From contig NZ_FOVU01000002.1 of NCBI RefSeq assembly GCF_900115265.1, forward strand, positions 434,001-498,000: a stretch of 64,000 nt of DNA, given 5' to 3'. The notes below the pieces were generated by a model. The model did not search any database. It had not been told where the DNA came from and saw nothing but the letters and a program-made list of their open reading frames with translations. The position numbers were made by a program, and so were the translations under genes. Positions 49,384-57,896 of this stretch are shown in pieces; within the stretch, counting starts at the first letter, position 1, and each line of letters begins with the position of its first letter. Source of the DNA: Bradyrhizobium sp. Ghvi (GTDB lineage: Bacteria > Pseudomonadota > Alphaproteobacteria > Rhizobiales > Xanthobacteraceae).

Positions 49384-49803
49384 TCAGGGTTTGGCCCGCG
49401 GGACGGCGGAAATGATCACGAAGGCCTGCGCGAGTGGCCAGTCGTCGGTGATGGAAAGGTCGATCTGCGGCTCGAACCCCTCCGGGGTCAGGACTTGGAG
49501 CCGGGCCAGCGCCCCCCCGGTCAGCCGCATGGATGGCCGGCCCCCAGGCAGATTGACCACCCCCATGTCGCGCCACCACACGCCCTGCCGGATGCCGGTG
49601 CCGAGCGCCTTCGAGCAGGCCTCCTTGGCGGCAAACCGCTTGGCGTAAGTCGCAACCACCATCTTCTCGTTCTTGGCACGCCGCTCGGCCTTGGCCCGTT
49701 CGGTCGCGGTGAAGATGCGATCGAGGAAGCGCTCGCCGTGACGCTCGATCACCTTGGCGACGCGCGTGATGTCGATCAGGTCGGAGCCGATGCCGATGAT
49801 CAT
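49384..49803 (-). CDS. acpS: Holo-ACP synthase
   Basis: A 139-residue phosphopantetheinyl transferase. It starts [15 protein letters not shown] with Asp8 as the magnesium ligand, and [16 protein letters not shown] (56-70) holds the catalytic glutamate. It charges acyl carrier protein for fatty acid synthesis. The ATG at 49803 overlaps the pdxJ stop by four bases. A much longer frame upstream is the shadow of pdxJ. Confidence 0.94.
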   Translation of the reverse strand: MIIGIGSDLIDITRVAKVIERHGERFLDRIFTATERAKAERRAKNEKMVVATYAKRFAAKEACSKALGTGIRQGVWWRDMGVVNLPGGRPSMRLTGGALARLQVLTPEGFEPQIDLSITDDWPLAQAFVIISAVPRAKP

Positions 49804-50552
49804 GCCCGGCTCCGCCCGCGATCCATCGCGGCGCGCATTTTGCGCACCGTCTCGGCGAGACCGACGAACAGCGCCTCGCCGATCATGTAGTAGCCGATGT
49901 TGAGCTCCATGATCTCCGGCAGCGCTGCAATCTTCTCGGCCGTCGCATAATCGAGCCCATGGCCGGCGTGAACTTCGAGCCCGGCCGCCTTGGCTAGCTT
50001 CACCCCGGCAAGGATCCGCTGCCACTCCGCCTCGGCCTTGTCGGTGTGGCCGTCCGTCACGGCGTCGCACCAGGCGCCGGTGTGGATCTCGATCACCGGC
50101 GCGCGCAGTTGCGCGGCCATCGCGATTTGCGCAGGGTCTGCCGCGATGAACAGCGAGACGCGGATGCCGGCGTCCGTGAGCCGCGCGATATAGGGCGCCA
50201 GCGCGTTGTGTTGGCCGACGACGTCGAGGCCGCCCTCGGTCGTCACCTCCTGGCGCCGCTCCGGCACCAGGCACACCGCGTGCGGCTTTGTCGCGAGCGA
50301 GATCCGCATCATGTCGTCGGTCGCGGCCATCTCGAAATTCAACGGTTTGGAGATTTCCGCCTTCAACCGCGCCATGTCCTCGTCGCGGATGTGCCGGCGG
50401 TCTTCGCGCAAATGCGCCGTGATGCCGTCGGCGCCCGCCTCGATCGCGAGCAGCGCGGCCCGGACGGGATCGGGATGGCGGCCCCCGCGGGCATTTCGGA
50501 CGGTGGCGACATGGTCGATATTGACGCCGAGGCGGAGCGGAGATGCGGGCAT
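49800..50552 (-). CDS. pdxJ: Pyridoxine 5'-phosphate synthase
   Basis: A 250-residue TIM-barrel enzyme that makes vitamin B6 with Pdx[20 protein letters not shown] (6-24) is the family signature, and [12 protein letters not shown] and [10 protein letters not shown] are later active-site elements. It overlaps acpS as in many proteobacteria. A short palindromic repeat lies between it and the (p)ppGpp enzyme gene. Confidence 0.95.
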   Translation of the reverse strand: MPASPLRLGVNIDHVATVRNARGGRHPDPVRAALLAIEAGADGITAHLREDRRHIRDEDMARLKAEISKPLNFEMAATDDMMRISLATKPHAVCLVPERRQEVTTEGGLDVVGQHNALAPYIARLTDAGIRVSLFIAADPAQIAMAAQLRAPVIEIHTGAWCDAVTDGHTDKAEAEWQRILAGVKLAKAAGLEVHAGHGLDYATAEKIAALPEIMELNIGYYMIGEALFVGLAETVRKMRAAMDRGRSRA

Positions 50553-50584
50553 TTCAGGAACTCACGAAGTGACGGTTCTCAACT

Positions 50585-50658
50585 CGTCATGCGCGGGCAC
50601 GCCCCGCGCATCCATCTTCTTTGAAGAGATGGGTTGCCGGGTCAAGCCCGGCAACGAC
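50585..50658. repeat. Palindromic repeat between rsh and pdxJ (type D)
   Basis: About 74 bases: GCGCGGGC-ACGCCCCGCGC forms one dyad and TTGCCGGG-TCAA-GCCCGGCAA another, joined by TTCTTTGAAGA, itself a small palindrome. It is flanked by CGTCATG and GACG, like the other repeats of this window. It lies six bases from the rsh stop. Confidence 0.65.
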
Positions 50659-50663
50659 GCGCT

Positions 50664-52949
50664 TCATCCATTAACACGTTCGACACGAGCAACGACCGCC
50701 TTGGCGCGCAGCTGAGCCAGGATCGCGCTCAAATGCTTGAGATCGTAGACTTCGAGATCGATCGTCGTCTCCGTGAAGTCGGGCGAACGGCGCTGCATGC
50801 TGATATTGTCGATGTTGCCGTCGTGCTCGGCGATCACGGTCGCGATCTGCGCCAGCGCGCCGGGCTCGTTGACGTTCTCGACCTTGATGCGCGCCGGGAA
50901 GCGCTGCGGCGCGGAGTCCTCGATGTCCCAGCGGACGTCGAGCCAGCGCTCCGGCTCCTCTTCGAAATCCTTCAGCGCCGGCGACTGGATGGGATAGATC
51001 GTGATCCCCTCGCCCGGCGTGACGATGCCGACGATGCGATCGCCGGGCACGGCGCCGCCGTTCGGCGCGAACTTCACCGGCAGGTCGGAATTGATGCCGC
51101 GGATCGGGATCGCGACCGGACTGCGCGACGGCTCCGACGACTTCTCCTTGAGCTTGGCGGCGAGTCCCTTCTTGACGCCGTAACGCGCGACGCGCTCCTC
51201 CTTGTAATCAGGATACATCGCGCGCGCGACGTGGGAGGCCTTGATCTCGCCGCGCCCGACCGCCGCCATGACGTCCTCGATCGAGGTGCGCGCAAGGCGC
51301 GGCAGCGCGCCCTTGAGCTTGTCGTCGGCGTATTCGATCTTGGCGCGCTCGAACAGGCGCTCGACGATGCGCCGGCCGAGACCCGCATATTGATCGCGCA
51401 CCGCAGTGCGGGTGGCACGCCGGATCGCGGCGCGCGCCTTGCCGGTGACGGCGAGCGTCTCCCAAGCCGAGGGCGGCGCCGATTGCGCCTCCGACGTCAG
51501 CACCTCGACCTCGTCGCCGTTCTGAAGCTCCGATGACAGCGGCGCGAACTGGCCGTTGATCTTGCAGCCGACTGCGCTGTTGCCGACGTCGGTATGCACG
51601 GCGTAGGCGAAGTCGATCACGTTGGCATGACGCGGCAAAGCGATCAGCTTGCCTTTCGGGGTGAAGCAGAACACCTGGTCGTGGAACAGCTCGAGCTTGG
51701 TGTGCTCGAGGAATTCCTCGGGATTGGCGCTCTCCGAGAGAATGCCGATGGTGTGGCGCAGCCAGGCGAACGCGTTGGACTCGCGCTTGAGGAATTCGGT
51801 CGGCGACCCGACTCCTTCCTTGTAGAAGACGTGCGCGGCGATGCCGCGCTCGGCGATCTGGTCCATTGCCTCGGTTCGGATCTGCAGCTCGACGCGCTGG
51901 TTGCCGGGGCCGATCACCGTAGTGTGGATCGAGCGGTAATCGTTCTGCTTCGGCGTCGAGATGTAGTCCTTGAAACGCCCCGGCACGACCGGCCAGGTGG
52001 TGTGGACGATGCCGAGCGCGCGATAGCAGGCCTCGATGTCGTTGACGACGAGACGGAAGCCGAAGATGTCGGACAATTGCTCGAAGCCGACCGACTTGCG
52101 CTCCATCTTGGTCCAGATCGAGAACGGCTTCTTGCGGCGGCCATAGACCCGCGCGCCGAGCCCCCGGTGGCGCAGATTGTTGGAGAGCTGGTCCTCGATC
52201 TCGCCGATCAGGTTGCGGTTGCGCTCGGCCAGCGCATCGAGCCGCTGCATCACCACCGCATAGGCTTCCGGATCGAGGGTGCGGAAGGACAGATCCTCCA
52301 GCTCCTCGCGCATTTCCTGCATGCCCATGCGTCCGGCCAGGGGCGCGTAGATGTCGAGTGTCTCCTCGGCGATGCGCCGGCGCGATTCTGTCGGCACGAA
52401 GTCGAGCGTGCGCATGTTGTGCAGGCGGTCGGCGAGCTTGACCAGGAGCACGCGGACATCGTCTGCGATGGCCAGCAACAATTTGCGCAGATTCTCGGCC
52501 TGCTTCGCTTCGCGCGACACCAACTCCAGCCGCTTCAGCTTGGTCAGGCCCTCGACCAATGCTCCGATCTCGGGACCAAAGATCTGATCGATTTCGGCGC
52601 GTGTCGCTTCGGTGTCCTCGATCGTGTCGTGCAGCAGCGCGGCGACGATGGTGGCGTCGTCCAGCTTCAAGTCGGTGAGAATCGCCGCCACTTCGAGCGG
52701 GTGCGAAAAATACGGGTCGCCCGAGGCACGGGTCTGCGAGCCGTGCGCCTTCATGGCGTAGACATAGGCCCGGTTCAGCAGATCTTCGTTGGTGTTCGGA
52801 TTATAGGACCGGACGCGCTCGACGAGGTCATATTGACGCATCATGCGCGCGCGCGGCTTCGCTGGCCGTGCCACCGGCGCAGTCGGGGCCACGGCAACCG
52901 ATTCGGTTGCGGCCTGCATCTGCGTGGGTCTGCGGCGTCGATACACCAT
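50664..52949 (-). CDS. rsh: Bifunctional (p)ppGpp synthetase/hydrolase
   Basis: A 761-residue RelA/SpoT homologue, the only one visible here. The HD hydrolase domain has FSHPLEV (His83) and LLHDTIED (His107, Asp108); the synthetase region contains GRRKKPFSIWTKM and GRFKDYISTPKQNDYRSIHT; TGS (FTPKGKLIALP) and ACT domains follow. It sets alarmone levels during starvation. A start at the internal MMRQYDL (residue 36) is possible; the first 35 residues are basic and low-complexity. rpoZ is upstream, as usual. Confidence 0.95.
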   Translation of the reverse strand: MVYRRRRPTQMQAATESVAVAPTAPVARPAKPRARMMRQYDLVERVRSYNPNTNEDLLNRAYVYAMKAHGSQTRASGDPYFSHPLEVAAILTDLKLDDATIVAALLHDTIEDTEATRAEIDQIFGPEIGALVEGLTKLKRLELVSREAKQAENLRKLLLAIADDVRVLLVKLADRLHNMRTLDFVPTESRRRIAEETLDIYAPLAGRMGMQEMREELEDLSFRTLDPEAYAVVMQRLDALAERNRNLIGEIEDQLSNNLRHRGLGARVYGRRKKPFSIWTKMERKSVGFEQLSDIFGFRLVVNDIEACYRALGIVHTTWPVVPGRFKDYISTPKQNDYRSIHTTVIGPGNQRVELQIRTEAMDQIAERGIAAHVFYKEGVGSPTEFLKRESNAFAWLRHTIGILSESANPEEFLEHTKLELFHDQVFCFTPKGKLIALPRHANVIDFAYAVHTDVGNSAVGCKINGQFAPLSSELQNGDEVEVLTSEAQSAPPSAWETLAVTGKARAAIRRATRTAVRDQYAGLGRRIVERLFERAKIEYADDKLKGALPRLARTSIEDVMAAVGRGEIKASHVARAMYPDYKEERVARYGVKKGLAAKLKEKSSEPSRSPVAIPIRGINSDLPVKFAPNGGAVPGDRIVGIVTPGEGITIYPIQSPALKDFEEEPERWLDVRWDIEDSAPQRFPARIKVENVNEPGALAQIATVIAEHDGNIDNISMQRRSPDFTETTIDLEVYDLKHLSAILAQLRAKAVVARVERVNG

Positions 52950-53090
52950 ACGGTCCTGCCTTCAAACGGACCGCGAAACGGCCCGTTGTATACATCTTAA
53001 GCTCCGATCGCGGACGCCGCCGATCAATTCAGTGACAGGCGCGCGGCGCAACCGGCAACGCTATGGTAACCACGAAAAGGTCAACAAAAG

Positions 53091-53120
53091 CAAAGGCCCG
53101 AACGCGGGTTCGGGCCTTTG
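53091..53120 (-). terminator. Rho-independent terminator after rpoZ
   Basis: CAAAGGCCCGAAC and GTTCGGGCCTTTG form a perfect 13-bp stem around a four-base loop. It lies 38 bases after the rpoZ stop and 142 bases before the rsh start. The stem is symmetric, and CTTTTG follows on the minus strand. It separates rpoZ from rsh transcription. Confidence 0.85.
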
Positions 53121-53158
53121 ATAAGATCACAAGAAGTCGACGATCGCGAGCAAGACGA

Positions 53159-53551
53159 TTACTCGTCCTCCTCGGGCTGCTCTTCCGGCGGCGCGAGCCC
53201 TTCGAGGCCCTTCAGGAGCTCCTCTTCGGTCATGCGCTCCACAGCCACTTCAGTATCGTCCGCATCGACGCTGGCTCCGGCGGAACCGATCAGCGGCACG
53301 GTGTCGGGTTCGGGCTCGTCCACCTCGACGAACTTCTGGAGGGAGTGCACCAGCTCCTCGCGGAGATCTTCCGGCGAGATGGTCGTGTCGGCAATTTCGC
53401 GCAGAGATACAACAGGGTTCTTGTCGTTATCGCGGTCAACCGTTAGTTGTGAACCGGACGAAATCATGCGGGCGCGGTGGGCAGCCAGCAGGACCAGGTC
53501 AAACCGGTTGTCGACCTTGTCGATACAATCTTCTACGGTGACGCGAGCCAT
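53159..53551 (-). CDS. rpoZ: RNA polymerase omega subunit
   Basis: A 130-residue protein. [20 protein letters not shown] is the classic omega start and [13 protein letters not shown] follows. Omega assists assembly of the beta-prime subunit and ppGpp binding. The C-terminal half is an acidic extension usual in alphaproteobacteria. It heads the rpoZ-rsh-pdxJ-acpS-lepB series, though a terminator separates it from rsh. Confidence 0.95.
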   Translation of the reverse strand: MARVTVEDCIDKVDNRFDLVLLAAHRARMISSGSQLTVDRDNDKNPVVSLREIADTTISPEDLREELVHSLQKFVEVDEPEPDTVPLIGSAGASVDADDTEVAVERMTEEELLKGLEGLAPPEEQPEEDE

Positions 53552-53629
53552 GGACTGTCGCTCCGCTTTGGGTGGGACGAAATATGTGGATGATCGGGGT
53601 TAGTTATAGGGGACGGGACGATTTCGCAA

Positions 53630-53727
53630 GGCCAATTTGTGATTTGGCCTCGCCAAATGGCTCTGCTACCCCCACATTGGGGCTGGGATGGGTGGTTTTC
53701 CGGGCTGCCATTGTGGGCAGCGCCGGA
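53630..53727. other. Three consecutive hairpins of unknown role
   Basis: In the 329-base gap between rpoZ and the NYN gene lie three stem-loops: AGGCCAA/TTGGCCT (53630-53651), CCCCC/GGGG (53670-53683) and CCGG-g-CTGCC/GGCAG-cg-CCGG (53701-53727). No gene is visible in the gap. It could be a structured leader or a small RNA in either direction. The rest of the gap likely holds divergent promoters. Confidence 0.4.
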
Positions 53728-53880
53728 TGTAGACAGAACCGCCATAACTATACCTTGTTTGCCCCGACTTCTCCGGATTTGCGGTTTCGACGGGCTTCGG
53801 CGGCAATTTAGAACTGCGCGGCTGACTGTGGCCGTGCCAACAATAAACGATCAATCACGACCACTACGCGAGCAAACTGA

Positions 53881-54525
53881 ATGTCACCTTCTCCTACCAA
53901 CAAGATCGCGCTCTTTATCGACGGCGCCAATCTTTACGCGACGGCGAAAACTCTTGGCTTCGATATCGATTACAAGCGCCTTCTGAAGGAGTTTCAGAGC
54001 CGCGGGACGCTGCTGCGGGCGTTCTACTACACGGCGATCATCGAGGATCAGGAATATTCCTCGATACGTCCCCTGATCGACTGGCTCGACTACAACGGCT
54101 ACACCGTCGTCACCAAGGCGACCAAGGAATTCATCGACGCCTCCGGCCGGCGCAAGGTCAAGGGCAACATGGACATCGAGCTCGCCGTGGACGCCATGGA
54201 GCTTGCCGAGCATATCGACCAGATGGTGCTGTTCTCGGGTGACGGCGACTTCCGCTCGCTGGTCGAAGCGGTGCAGCGCCGCGGCGTGCGGGTCACCGTG
54301 GTCTCCACCATTGCCAGCCAGCCGCCGATGATCGCCGACGAGCTGCGCCGCCAGGCCGACGTCTTCACCGATCTCGTCGAGCTGCAGTCCAAGCTTGGCC
54401 GCGACCCTTCCGAGCGCCCGGCCCCGCGTGATCGCGGCGAACGCGAGGCGCGCCACCATGCCCCGCAGTTCCTCCAGCGCGCGACCACGATGGCGCCGAG
54501 GGGCGATGACGATTTCGAGGAGTGA
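53881..54525 (+). CDS. NYN-domain (LabA/DUF88-like) putative nuclease
   Basis: A 214-residue protein of the PIN/NYN nuclease class. Acidic active-site residues are Asp14 in LFIDGANLYA, Asp98 in GNMDIELAVDAM and Asp121/Asp123 in FSGDGDFRSL. The first 165 residues are the domain; the tail is charged and disordered (PAPRDRGEREARHH). LabA-like proteins are thought to cut or bind RNA. It overlaps the following glycosylase gene by 20 bases. Confidence 0.88.
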   Translation: MSPSPTNKIALFIDGANLYATAKTLGFDIDYKRLLKEFQSRGTLLRAFYYTAIIEDQEYSSIRPLIDWLDYNGYTVVTKATKEFIDASGRRKVKGNMDIELAVDAMELAEHIDQMVLFSGDGDFRSLVEAVQRRGVRVTVVSTIASQPPMIADELRRQADVFTDLVELQSKLGRDPSERPAPRDRGEREARHHAPQFLQRATTMAPRGDDDFEE

Positions 54526-55180
54526 GGCGGCCCGGCCAAGCCGCCAGGCCTCCGCCCTCGTCCCCGACCGTGACTGTCCGCTCTGTCCGCGCCTGGTCGC
54601 CTTTCGCGAGGCGAACCGCGCGCGCGAGCCGTCCTGGCACAACGCTCCGGTTGCACCTTTTGGGGACATCACGGCCCGCCTTCTGATCGTCGGGCTCGCG
54701 CCGGGGATGCAGGGCGCCAACCGCACGGGGCGGCCGTTCACCGGCGACTATGCCGGCGACCTGCTCTACGCCACGCTACTGGAATATGGTTTTGCCAAGG
54801 GCAGCTATCAGGCGCGGCCGGATGACGGTTTGAAGCTGGTCGACTGCCGGATCGCCAATGCCGTGCATTGCGTTCCGCCGCAGAACAAGCCGCTCCCGAT
54901 CGAGATCAACACCTGCCGCCAGTTTCTCGTCGCGAACCTCGAGACGATGCCGAAGCTGCGCGCCATCATCGCGCTCGGGCGGATTGCGCACGATAGCGTG
55001 CTCAAGCCGCTGAAGCTGAAGGCCTCGCAAGCGCCGTTCGGCCACGGCGCGGTGCACCAGGCCGGCGCCTTCAGGCTGTACGACAGCTATCACTGCTCGC
55101 GCTACAACACGAACACCGGCGTGCTGACGCCCGACATGTTCCGCAGCGTGTTCGCGAAAGTGAAGGCCGACCTGGATTAG
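54506..55180 (+). CDS. Type-5 uracil-DNA glycosylase
   Basis: A 224-residue Fe-S DNA repair enzyme that removes uracil and other deaminated bases. Family 5 motifs: GLAPGMQGANRTGRPFTGD (63-81) and HCSRYNTNTG near the end. The Fe-S cysteines are probably Cys24, Cys27, Cys122 and Cys137 (DCPLCPRL, AVHCVPP, NTCRQF). ATG 54506 overlaps the upstream NYN gene by 20 bases; an earlier ATG at 54395 lies inside that gene. Its stop overlaps the convergent peroxiredoxin stop. Confidence 0.9.
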   Translation: MTISRSEAARPSRQASALVPDRDCPLCPRLVAFREANRAREPSWHNAPVAPFGDITARLLIVGLAPGMQGANRTGRPFTGDYAGDLLYATLLEYGFAKGSYQARPDDGLKLVDCRIANAVHCVPPQNKPLPIEINTCRQFLVANLETMPKLRAIIALGRIAHDSVLKPLKLKASQAPFGHGAVHQAGAFRLYDSYHCSRYNTNTGVLTPDMFRSVFAKVKADLD

Positions 55181-55758
55181 GCTTTCGCGGGATTGGCCTT
55201 CAGCCAATCCAGGACGTCGCCGGCGTTGCGATCGGGCGGGAACACCGGATAGAACACATGCGTGATCTTGGCATCGTCGATCACAAGCGCGAGGCGCTTG
55301 ATCAGCGTGAGGCCCGCGACTTCCATGGTGGGCAGATTGAGCGCGCGCGTGAGCGCCAGCTTCTCATCCGAGAGCACCGGGAATGGCAGATGTAGCCGCG
55401 AGGCCATCTCGGTCTGGTATTCGTTGCTCTGGGTCGAGAGGCCGAACACCTGCGCCGCGCCGGCGGCTTTCAACTCCGCGAACAGATCGCGGAAGGCGCA
55501 CGTCTGCGGCGTGCAGCCGCGCGCGCCCGGAATCATGTCCCAATCGTCGACCAGCGAGATCTTGCCGGGCTCGCCGGTGCGCGGATAGGCAAATACCACC
55601 GTGCGGCCCCGAAGCGCCGACAGATCAACCGAAGTGTCATCGGTCGCGAGCAGGCTGATCGCGGGCAGCACCAGGCCTTTCAGATGCGCCGCGCCACCAT
55701 CGTCGGCAGGTGCCGGGATCTGGCTCCAGTCGACCTCGAGCAAGTTCCGCTGGTTCAT
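55177..55758 (-). CDS. Peroxiredoxin (AhpC/TSA, BCP-like)
   Basis: A 193-residue thioredoxin-fold peroxidase. The redox site is GARGCTPQTCAFRD (Cys82 peroxidatic and Cys87 probably resolving), as in BCP/PrxQ enzymes with a C-x4-C pair, and TVVFAYPRTGEPG precedes it. It would reduce peroxides with thioredoxin. Its stop overlaps the glycosylase stop by four bases, convergent. smpB lies just upstream on the same strand. Confidence 0.88.
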   Translation of the reverse strand: MNQRNLLEVDWSQIPAPADDGGAAHLKGLVLPAISLLATDDTSVDLSALRGRTVVFAYPRTGEPGKISLVDDWDMIPGARGCTPQTCAFRDLFAELKAAGAAQVFGLSTQSNEYQTEMASRLHLPFPVLSDEKLALTRALNLPTMEVAGLTLIKRLALVIDDAKITHVFYPVFPPDRNAGDVLDWLKANPAKA

Positions 55759-55762
55759 CGCA

Positions 55763-56236
55763 CTATCCCCTCGCCCGCATCAAGCGGCCCTTCTCCCGGC
55801 TCCAGTCGCGCTTCTTCTCGCTCTCGCGCTTGTCGTGCAGCTTCTTGCCCTTTGCAACCGCGAGCTGCAATTTGGCCCGACCGCGCTCGTTGAAATAGAG
55901 CTTGAGCGGAATCAGCGTCATGCCTTCGCGATCGACCGCGCCCATCAGCTTGTTGATCTGGCGGCGGTGCAGCAGCAACTTTCGCGGTCTCTTGGGCTCG
56001 TGGTTGAAGCGATTGCCCTGGAGGTATTCGGGAATGGTGGCGTTGATCAGCCAGATCTCGCCGTTCTTGGAGTCGGCATAGGATTCCGCGATCGTGCTCT
56101 TGCCGTTACGGATCGACTTCACTTCGGTTCCGGTCAGCGCAATCCCCGCCTCGATCGTATCCTCGATGGCGTAGTTGAAGCGGGCCTTGCGATTTTCCGC
56201 CATGACCTTGATGGGTCGTTCGTTCTTGTCGGCCAT
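55763..56236 (-). CDS. smpB: SsrA-binding protein SmpB
   Basis: A 157-residue RNA-binding protein for trans-translation. [19 protein letters not shown] (10-28) and the basic C-terminal tail ([15 protein letters not shown] region) are typical. It carries tmRNA to stalled ribosomes. It starts 60 bases from the mscL stop. tmRNA itself was not found in the window. Confidence 0.95.
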   Translation of the reverse strand: MADKNERPIKVMAENRKARFNYAIEDTIEAGIALTGTEVKSIRNGKSTIAESYADSKNGEIWLINATIPEYLQGNRFNHEPKRPRKLLLHRRQINKLMGAVDREGMTLIPLKLYFNERGRAKLQLAVAKGKKLHDKRESEKKRDWSREKGRLMRARG

Positions 56237-56296
56237 GGTAGCAAAAACCTAATCGAGATGCGCGCGTACGCTAACAAATTGGATGAAGCGCGCGCG

Positions 56297-56737
56297 TCAC
56301 TTCTTCAGGAGATCGCGGATCTCGGTCAGCAGCACGACCTCGGCCGACGGCTTCGGCGGCTCCGCGGGCTTGACCTCTTCCTTGCGCTTGAACCGGTTCA
56401 TGGTGCGAACGACCATGAAAAGCACGAAGGCGATGATGAGGAAGTTGATCGTCAGCGTCAGGAAGTTGCCGTAAGCGAGCACCGCACCTTGCTTTTTCGC
56501 ATCCGCCAGGTTGGTGGCGGTCACTGCCTTCGACAAGGGCACGAAGTAGTTCGAAAAGTCGAGGCCGCCGGTCGCGGCGCCGATGATCGGCATGATGATG
56601 TCACTGACCAGCGACGTGACGATGGCGCCAAAGGCCGCGCCGATGATGACGGCGACCGCGAGGTCGACGACATTGCCCTTCATCGCGAACTCGCGGAACT
56701 CCCTGAGCATCCGCGTGCCTCTTTCCTCGACGCTCAT
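56297..56737 (-). CDS. mscL: Large-conductance mechanosensitive channel
   Basis: A 146-residue membrane protein. [21 protein letters not shown] is the pore-lining first helix, and a second helix follows about residue 85-105 ([19 protein letters not shown]). The C-terminus is a cytoplasmic helical bundle. It opens on osmotic downshock. Located between smpB and dapA on the same strand. Confidence 0.95.
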   Translation of the reverse strand: MSVEERGTRMLREFREFAMKGNVVDLAVAVIIGAAFGAIVTSLVSDIIMPIIGAATGGLDFSNYFVPLSKAVTATNLADAKKQGAVLAYGNFLTLTINFLIIAFVLFMVVRTMNRFKRKEEVKPAEPPKPSAEVVLLTEIRDLLKK

Positions 56738-56763
56738 CGACGGCTCCCAGATTGGCTAGTCCA

Positions 56764-57654
56764 TCAGTTGATGAGGCCAGCGTGCACCATGGCGCTGCGC
56801 ACGGCCACCCGCGTCGGCTCGGAGACCGGCACCATCGGCAGGCGCAGCGTCTCGTCGAATTTGCCGAGCAGCGACATCGCGTACTTGATGGGCGCCGGAT
56901 TGCTCTCGATGAACAGGTTGTTATGCAGCGGCATCAGCTTGTCGTGGATCGCAAGCGCGGCCTTGGTGTCGCCCTTCTGCCAGGCGGCGTGGAATTCGGC
57001 GCACAGGCGCGGTGCGACATTCGAGGTCACCGAGATGCAGCCATGGCCGCCATGCGCCATGTAGCCGATGATGGTGGCGTCTTCGCCCGAGAGCTGGTTG
57101 AAATCCTCGCCCATCGCCGCGCGCTGTTGCGACACACGCACCATGCTGGCGGTGGCGTCCTTGACGCCGGCGATGTTCTTCAACTCCCACAGGCGCTTCA
57201 TGGTGTCGACCGACATGTCGATCACCGAGCGCGGGGGGATGTTGTAAATGATGATCGGTATGCCGATCGCATCGTTGACCGCCTTGAAGTGCTGGTACAT
57301 GCCTTCCTGGGTCGGCTTGTTGTAGTAGGGCGTCACCACCAGCACGGCGTTAGCGCCCGCCGTCTCGGCGTGCTGGGCCAGTTCGATCGCTTCCTTGGTC
57401 GAATTGGAGCCGGCGCCGGCGATCACGGGCACACGGCCCTTGGCCTCCTCGATGCACCATTCGACCACCTTCTTGTGCTCGTCATGGCTGAGCGTCGGGC
57501 TCTCGCCGGTGGTGCCGACCGGGACCAGGCCGTTGGTGCCCTCCGAGATTTGCCAGTTGACCAGCGACCGGAACGCCGCCTCGTCCAGCGAGCCGTTCTT
57601 GAACGGCGTGACCAAGGCGGTGAACGATCCCCGGAATTTCGTCTTGGCTGCCAT
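56764..57654 (-). CDS. dapA: 4-Hydroxy-tetrahydrodipicolinate synthase
   Basis: A 296-residue TIM-barrel aldolase for lysine and diaminopimelate. GTTGESPTL (47-55), YNIPPRS (Tyr137) and the Schiff-base Lys165 in [10 protein letters not shown] define the family. It condenses pyruvate with aspartate semialdehyde. The upstream gap (57655-57896) contains the divergent promoters of this gene and of the lytic transglycosylase. Confidence 0.95.
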   Translation of the reverse strand: MAAKTKFRGSFTALVTPFKNGSLDEAAFRSLVNWQISEGTNGLVPVGTTGESPTLSHDEHKKVVEWCIEEAKGRVPVIAGAGSNSTKEAIELAQHAETAGANAVLVVTPYYNKPTQEGMYQHFKAVNDAIGIPIIIYNIPPRSVIDMSVDTMKRLWELKNIAGVKDATASMVRVSQQRAAMGEDFNQLSGEDATIIGYMAHGGHGCISVTSNVAPRLCAEFHAAWQKGDTKAALAIHDKLMPLHNNLFIESNPAPIKYAMSLLGKFDETLRLPMVPVSEPTRVAVRSAMVHAGLIN

Positions 57655-57896
57655 GGACTTCCCTCCGTACGCGGCTATCTCTCGAGCAAGCCACCTTCAT
57701 ATCGGGTCTATCCGGCCCGTAAAAGACCCGCTTCCGTGTGACGCACCGTTTAAGCCGCGATTTTGCCGCGGTGATGGTGCAAACCCGGCGAAGGTAAGCG
57801 GTTGTTGGTATTTTGTCCGCATATTCAATCAAATACAGCCAGATCTTGTACAGATAGGTCTTGAGCCAATTGACTGATTCGGGGCGACGAACCGCC

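Noticed and set aside
53784-53795. GGTTTCGACGGG resembling the conserved 5' element of tmRNA
   Set aside because: No tag-peptide sequence like AANDN follows, no T-loop or CCA piece of a permuted tmRNA lies upstream, and the flanking bases do not form an acceptor stem.
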